Shown: positions 39,837 to 43,609 of the stretch, in pieces
Layout of the letters: the number at the start of each line of letters is the position of its first letter
How positions within the stretch are numbered: position 1 is the stretch's first letter
Assembly: GCA_023665425.1 (NCBI GenBank)
Contig: JAMPDX010000009.1
Span: 1 to 43,609 of the forward strand
Source: Muribaculaceae bacterium
Lineage (GTDB): Bacteria; Bacteroidota; Bacteroidia; Bacteroidales; Muribaculaceae
DNA: 43,609 bases
Direction: 5' to 3'
Made by a program: the position numbers and the translations under genes
The notes under the pieces: generated by a model
The model's input: only the letters and a program-made list of their open reading frames with translations
Database searches by the model: none
Told to the model about the DNA's origin: nothing

Positions 39837-41885
39837 ATGGCAATGGCCTCATCGCACCATATATATAATAAAGAGTACCGTCGGGATAGCAACCTGCATA
39901 AAAGCTACTTCACCACAGTTGTGAGGACGCTGACTCTATGCATGGCAATAGTCTGCTCCCTCACCATGACGGTCAACGCATCCGCCGGCACCCCGCCAAA
40001 CAAAGCTTCTCAGACTGTGCCACTCGACACTGCCACTATGCTTAATGAGGTGGTAGTAACTGCCGAACGGCGCCCCTTGGCCACCGAGCAATCTCTGGAG
40101 GGGCCGCAATTGCAAGCTCTATCCACCACCTCTATCGCAGATGCGCTGAAATATTTTGCCGGTGTGCAGATAAAGGATTATGGCGGCTTGGGAGGCATGA
40201 AGACTGTCAATGTGCGTTCATTGGGTGCACAACATGTGGGGGTGTATATTGACGGCATTAGGGTAACGAATGCTCAAAATGGCACCGTCGACTTGGGCAA
40301 ATTCTCCCTATCCACCCTCGAGTCCGTATCCCTATACAACGCCAACAAATTGGACCGCTGCCAGTCGGCATCCGAGTTTGCATCCGGTGCCACAGTATAT
40401 CTGCGCACTCGCAGGCCCGATACTGACTCTCTGTCGGTGATGGGGTCCATAGGGTCGTTTCACACTTACCGTGGCCGGCTGACATTACAGATGAACCGCA
40501 AAGGGTGGGCCGGCTTTATTGATGGCGAATACCTCAACTCGCGCGGCGACTATAAATTCCGCTATAAATCTGAATACGAGGACACTGTAGGCATACGCCA
40601 AAACTCCGACATTGATTATTACCGCATAGAGGGAGCTTTGTTTAAGAATGGCTTTTCCTCTCACGTATACTGTTATGTGTCAGAGCGAGGGGTGCCGGGA
40701 GGCATTGTGCGCCGACTCTCTGACAAATATGTGAATGTGGGGCGAGAATGGGATGCCGACTGGTTTGCTCAGGCATCATGGGCACACAGTTTCTCCAGCA
40801 CTCATCAGGTAATGTTTAATGCCAAATATACCCAGGAATATCTGCGCTATTGCACTGATTACCCGGAGAACCAGAACACCGCGCGAGTGAACAATCATTA
40901 CTGGCAAAAAGATGTCTACGGGTCAGCCTCATACGCCTTTACCCCCTTAGAATGGCTCTCTGTCAACGCGGGTTACGATGCGCGCCACTCATGGCTGAAG
41001 GCTGATTTGCGCAATTTCCACACCGTGCGGCGCTTGGACCAGAAAGCCGTGGTGGCACTGCAGGCCGAATATGCCAATATCCGCCTGGCCGCCTCAATGC
41101 TCTATCAGCATTACAAGGACCACACATACACCAAAGCCGGAGCTGCCGACCCGTTGAGCAAATTTACCCCTTCGGTAACTTTGGGATACACCATTGGCAG
41201 CTTCTCCTTCCGCGCTTGGTACAAGAAGATATTCCGCGCCCCCACCCTCAACGACCTCTACTACACTCAGGTGGGCAACCGCAACCTCAAGCCGGAGTAT
41301 ACCCGTCAGTTTGACCTTGGTATCGAGTATCATTATTATAACGCCCACTGGTCTGCCTCTGCACAAGTGGATGGTTACATCAACAACATTGATAACCGCA
41401 TAGTGTGCCTGCCCCTGAAGGGCACCTACTCATGGTCGATGATGAACTACGGCAAGACATATTGCCGAGGACTTAATGCCAACCTGTCAGGAAGATTTGC
41501 TCCCACCGAGGATTGGAATTTCTCCTTGCTCACCTCCATCACATGGCAACGGGACGTGAACCGCACCGATCCACAAAGTCAGTCATATAATCAGCCCATC
41601 TGCTATTCCCCCACACTCTCATTGGGCGTTACCGGAGTGATCGGATGGCGTATGATCACACTCTCCATCTCCGACCTGCATGTAGGCAAGCGCATGTGGT
41701 CATATGCTGACCCGGAGGATATACTGAAGCCATATAATAATGTAGACATGAAGCTCACCGGCAAATGGCGTTGGTTTACCGCCTCGCTTGAGATAAACGA
41801 CCTGTTTGACGAGCAATACGAGCATGTGCCTCGCTATCCGATGCCTGGCCGCAGCTTCACTTTCTCGCTAACTTATTCATTGTAA
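39837..41885 (+). CDS. btuB: TonB-dependent outer-membrane cobalamin receptor, BtuB-type
   Basis: Encodes 682 residues from ATG 39837. The first about 30 residues are polar and basic, so the true start may be a later ATG (39843 or near 39943) directly before the signal peptide core (MAIVCSLTMTVNASA). The TonB box is likely in MLNEVVVTAERRPL. The plug contains VQIKDYGGLGGMKTVNVRSL, and the barrel contains FRAPTLNDLYYTQVGNRNLK, the FRAP/NPNL equivalent. The C-terminus ends FTFSLTYSL. Substrate is assigned from the cobalamin riboswitch upstream and the BtuG-like neighbour 16 nt downstream. Confidence 0.9.
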   Translation: MAMASSHHIYNKEYRRDSNLHKSYFTTVVRTLTLCMAIVCSLTMTVNASAGTPPNKASQTVPLDTATMLNEVVVTAERRPLATEQSLEGPQLQALSTTSIADALKYFAGVQIKDYGGLGGMKTVNVRSLGAQHVGVYIDGIRVTNAQNGTVDLGKFSLSTLESVSLYNANKLDRCQSASEFASGATVYLRTRRPDTDSLSVMGSIGSFHTYRGRLTLQMNRKGWAGFIDGEYLNSRGDYKFRYKSEYEDTVGIRQNSDIDYYRIEGALFKNGFSSHVYCYVSERGVPGGIVRRLSDKYVNVGREWDADWFAQASWAHSFSSTHQVMFNAKYTQEYLRYCTDYPENQNTARVNNHYWQKDVYGSASYAFTPLEWLSVNAGYDARHSWLKADLRNFHTVRRLDQKAVVALQAEYANIRLAASMLYQHYKDHTYTKAGAADPLSKFTPSVTLGYTIGSFSFRAWYKKIFRAPTLNDLYYTQVGNRNLKPEYTRQFDLGIEYHYYNAHWSASAQVDGYINNIDNRIVCLPLKGTYSWSMMNYGKTYCRGLNANLSGRFAPTEDWNFSLLTSITWQRDVNRTDPQSQSYNQPICYSPTLSLGVTGVIGWRMITLSISDLHVGKRMWSYADPEDILKPYNNVDMKLTGKWRWFTASLEINDLFDEQYEHVPRYPMPGRSFTFSLTYSL

Positions 41886-41901
41886 ACAAATTATTATACA
41901 T

Positions 41902-43173
41902 ATGAAAAAACTTTACACATTACTGACAGCAACTGCCATAGCCGTGACTTGCATGGCACAAGAGAAAATCATCCTGCTTAACGAGGGACTGTGGCAATCA
42001 GACAATGGCCGCATCACATACTTTGAGGATGGTAAGATAGTAAGTAATAAATGGTTTAGAGACGTCAATGGACAAAAGCTTGGCGATACTCCCAACGACA
42101 TTATCCAAGTTAAGCCCAATCTATTGGCCATAGCGGTCAATTGGTCTAACATCGTGCAATTTATCGATGCCACCGGGCATGCTGTGGCTGCCACAGAGGA
42201 TATACCCAACAATCGCCAACTTGCTTCAGACGGTGAATATGTATATGTAACATCATACGCCCATGGGTGCAACACCATCTCCGGGTATAAAAGTTTCACC
42301 AAGGGATTTGTAGCTAAAATAGATATCAACACGTTCAAGGTCATTGATGCTGTGGAGGTGGGATATGAGCCGGAGGGTATCGCCTTATATGAGGGCAAAC
42401 TATTTGTAGCAAACAGTGGCGGATACGCTTTTCAGGAAAACCATGAATATGAGAAGACAGTAAACGTCATAGATGCGGCCACACTGAAGATAGAGCGCAC
42501 TATCGACACCGGACAAATCAACCTCTCTGGAGATATGTCGCAGAGCGGGCAGTATTTGTGTATTAACTCGCCGGGTGATAACTACAATATGCCGGCCGCT
42601 ACAATAATAATGGACTGCAAGGCGGCTCTGGAGGGTAAAGCTGACAATGAGTGCTTTGTCAAACTTGACTATGCCTCCACCAACAATTGTACTACCCTTG
42701 ATGGCACCTTTTATGCTATCGGCTCGCGCTATTCATACATAACCGGCGACTACGCCTTCAACTATGTAAATATTGACCCGGCCAAAGTAATGTCAAGTGG
42801 TGGAGCAGACGGTGTGAGCGATTCATTCCCCGGGACAGTAAAAGCTGATATCGAAGCAATGCAGATGCCATACGGCATATATGTGAATCCATACACCGGC
42901 TATATCTACGCCACAGATGCTGCAGGATATGTAGAGGGAGGCAACTTGTATCAATGGACTTCGGAAGGTCAATTCATCAATAAATATGGTGTATATATGA
43001 ACCCTTCACACATATTAGCCCTCAACCCCAAAGGGGAGTTGGGTATCAACACAGTTGTGACCGAAAGCTCAGATGTAAATACTCCCATTTACAATCTGCA
43101 AGGCATACGCATAAACAATCCTCAAATGGGGGAAATATATATCAAAAACGGCAAGAAATTTCTTAATCAGTGA
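41902..43173 (+). CDS. Secreted beta-propeller protein, BtuG-like cobamide-binding partner of BtuB
   Basis: Encodes 423 residues. A signal peptide ends near MAQEK. The mature part shows repeated propeller-blade patterns (ASDGEYVYVTSYAHG, YEPEGIALYEGKLFVANSGG, YGIYVNPYTGYIYATDAAGY), like YncE/DUF5074-type propellers. The C-terminal about 35 residues (TPIYNLQGIRINNP, GEIYIKNGKKF) form a short sorting-like domain. In Bacteroides, BtuG proteins are surface propellers that capture vitamin B12 very tightly and hand it to BtuB. Position directly behind btuB and the riboswitch supports the same job. A classic lipobox is not clear. The TGA stop lies within the duplicated tip of the adjacent repeat element. 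Confidence 0.85.
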   Translation: MKKLYTLLTATAIAVTCMAQEKIILLNEGLWQSDNGRITYFEDGKIVSNKWFRDVNGQKLGDTPNDIIQVKPNLLAIAVNWSNIVQFIDATGHAVAATEDIPNNRQLASDGEYVYVTSYAHGCNTISGYKSFTKGFVAKIDINTFKVIDAVEVGYEPEGIALYEGKLFVANSGGYAFQENHEYEKTVNVIDAATLKIERTIDTGQINLSGDMSQSGQYLCINSPGDNYNMPAATIIMDCKAALEGKADNECFVKLDYASTNNCTTLDGTFYAIGSRYSYITGDYAFNYVNIDPAKVMSSGGADGVSDSFPGTVKADIEAMQMPYGIYVNPYTGYIYATDAAGYVEGGNLYQWTSEGQFINKYGVYMNPSHILALNPKGELGINTVVTESSDVNTPIYNLQGIRINNPQMGEIYIKNGKKFLNQ

Positions 43174-43373
43174 TGATTATGTGATGATTATAAAATAACT
43201 TGGTAAATTTTTTTGAAAGTATTTTCGAGTGATTTTTTTCTATCTGAAAAAGGAGCATAGCGGGCTATGCGACTGTTCAGATGGAAGAAAGGCACCGAAA
43301 AGACTTCAAAAAATACCAAGTTGGTAATCTTAATCATCATACTCAATTTACCAATTTATTTTTCAATCATCAC
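43170..43373 (+). repeat. MITE-like element (family 1), copy 2, with an 11-bp duplication of its left tip
   Basis: The element proper is 43181-43373, same orientation and roughly 96% identical to 22155-22346. The left tip GTGATGATTAT occurs twice in tandem (43170-43180 and 43181-43191), and the first copy contains the TGA stop codon of the propeller gene. The core at 43250-43275 reads AAGGAG, CATAGC, GG, GCTATG, CGACTG. The only change from copy 1 in the core is in the loop, GA to GG. The self-complementary arms span 43198-43321. Confidence 0.9.
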
Positions 43374-43430
43374 TAAGATGCTTGAATTTAGGACATTAAT
43401 AAGATTGTGAAAGATTTTTTTGCGAGAATA

Positions 43431-43462
43431 TTTGGTTGTTTGCAATTCGTTTTGTAATTTTG
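43431..43462 (+). promoter_or_regulatory. Promoter of rpmH
   Basis: TTTG (43431-43434), 20 nt, TAATTTTG (43455-43462), a perfect consensus, about 115 nt before the rpmH ATG. It lies 58 nt beyond the end of the repeat element, which therefore leaves the promoter intact. Confidence 0.85.
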
Positions 43463-43577
43463 CAGTCCGAAATGCGCGCTCATCTCGGCATTTTGGTGTG
43501 CTTTAACCGTGTATGATTGTTAAGGCCGAGCCACCAATAAGCATCACACAGAATAAAATAAATATCGATATTATACA

Positions 43578-43609
43578 ATGAAAAGAACTTTTCAACCCTC
43601 CAACCGTCG
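43578..43609 (+). CDS. rpmH: 50S ribosomal protein L34 (bL34), 5' end only
   Basis: The window ends after ten full codons, MKRTFQPSNR, plus part of the next. This matches the near-invariant N-terminus of L34 (MKRTFQPSxRKR). L34 is a short basic protein of the 50S subunit. The consensus promoter upstream supports this being the first gene of its transcript. Confidence 0.88.
   Translation, partial: MKRTFQPSNR

Overview
The window is from a Bacteroidota genome, most likely order Bacteroidales, and a gut Muribaculaceae-like organism is my best guess. The evidence is the promoter style (a TTTG-like -33 element, about 20 nt, then TAnnTTTG), the near absence of Shine-Dalgarno sequences, HmuY/HmuR haem uptake genes, a BtuB plus BtuG-like beta-propeller pair behind a cobalamin riboswitch, and secreted proteins with short GIYV-type C-terminal domains.

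Layout. (1) 1-2031, + strand: the end of the S10 ribosomal operon (rplB', rpsS, rplV, rpsC, rplP), closed by two consecutive terminators. (2) 2.1-2.5 kb: a repeat-rich gap. (3) 2.5-8.7 kb, +: a six-gene haem/iron operon (two small secreted proteins, HmuY, HmuR, a polytopic membrane protein, a PepSY-type membrane protein). (4) 8.7-16 kb: glycosyltransferase and efp (-), 5'-nucleotidase and GH3 hydrolase (+), ung (-), and a 665-residue protein joining alpha-CTD-like and sigma4-like DNA-binding motifs (+). (5) 16-20.4 kb: secreted pullulanase, a small membrane protein, radC (+), a lipoprotein (-). (6) 20.4-26.3 kb: an ATPase-DUF4435 fusion (-), then ribE, a flippase, a DegT aminotransferase and a TIGR02757 gene (+). 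(7) 26.3-27.2 kb: a cluster of palindromic repeats. (8) 27.2-39.1 kb, -: the spc and alpha ribosomal operons from rpmC to rplQ, including secY, map, infA and rpoA. (9) 39.2-43.2 kb, +: cobalamin riboswitch, btuB, btuG-like gene. (10) 43.6 kb: start of rpmH.

Two things stand out. First, the normally continuous S10-spc-alpha cluster is cut between rplP and rpmC. Its halves point at each other across about 25 kb of unrelated genes, and each half has its own signals (terminators after rplP, a consensus promoter before rpmC). Inverted copies of one repeat lie just downstream of rplP and of rplQ. Second, four intergenic elements (two near-identical of about 192 bp, one of 272 bp, one of 274 bp) have three unrelated sets of terminal inverted repeats, yet share one 26-nt core: GGAG, a 6-bp stem, a GR loop, the complementary stem, CGACTG. 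The stem sequence differs in each family but base pairing is kept. Three of the four sit exactly at the stop codon of the upstream gene. This is the best candidate here for an undescribed repeat or RNA system.

Coordinates of short sites were counted by eye and may be off by one or two bases. Protein families were assigned by recognising motifs, without database searches.
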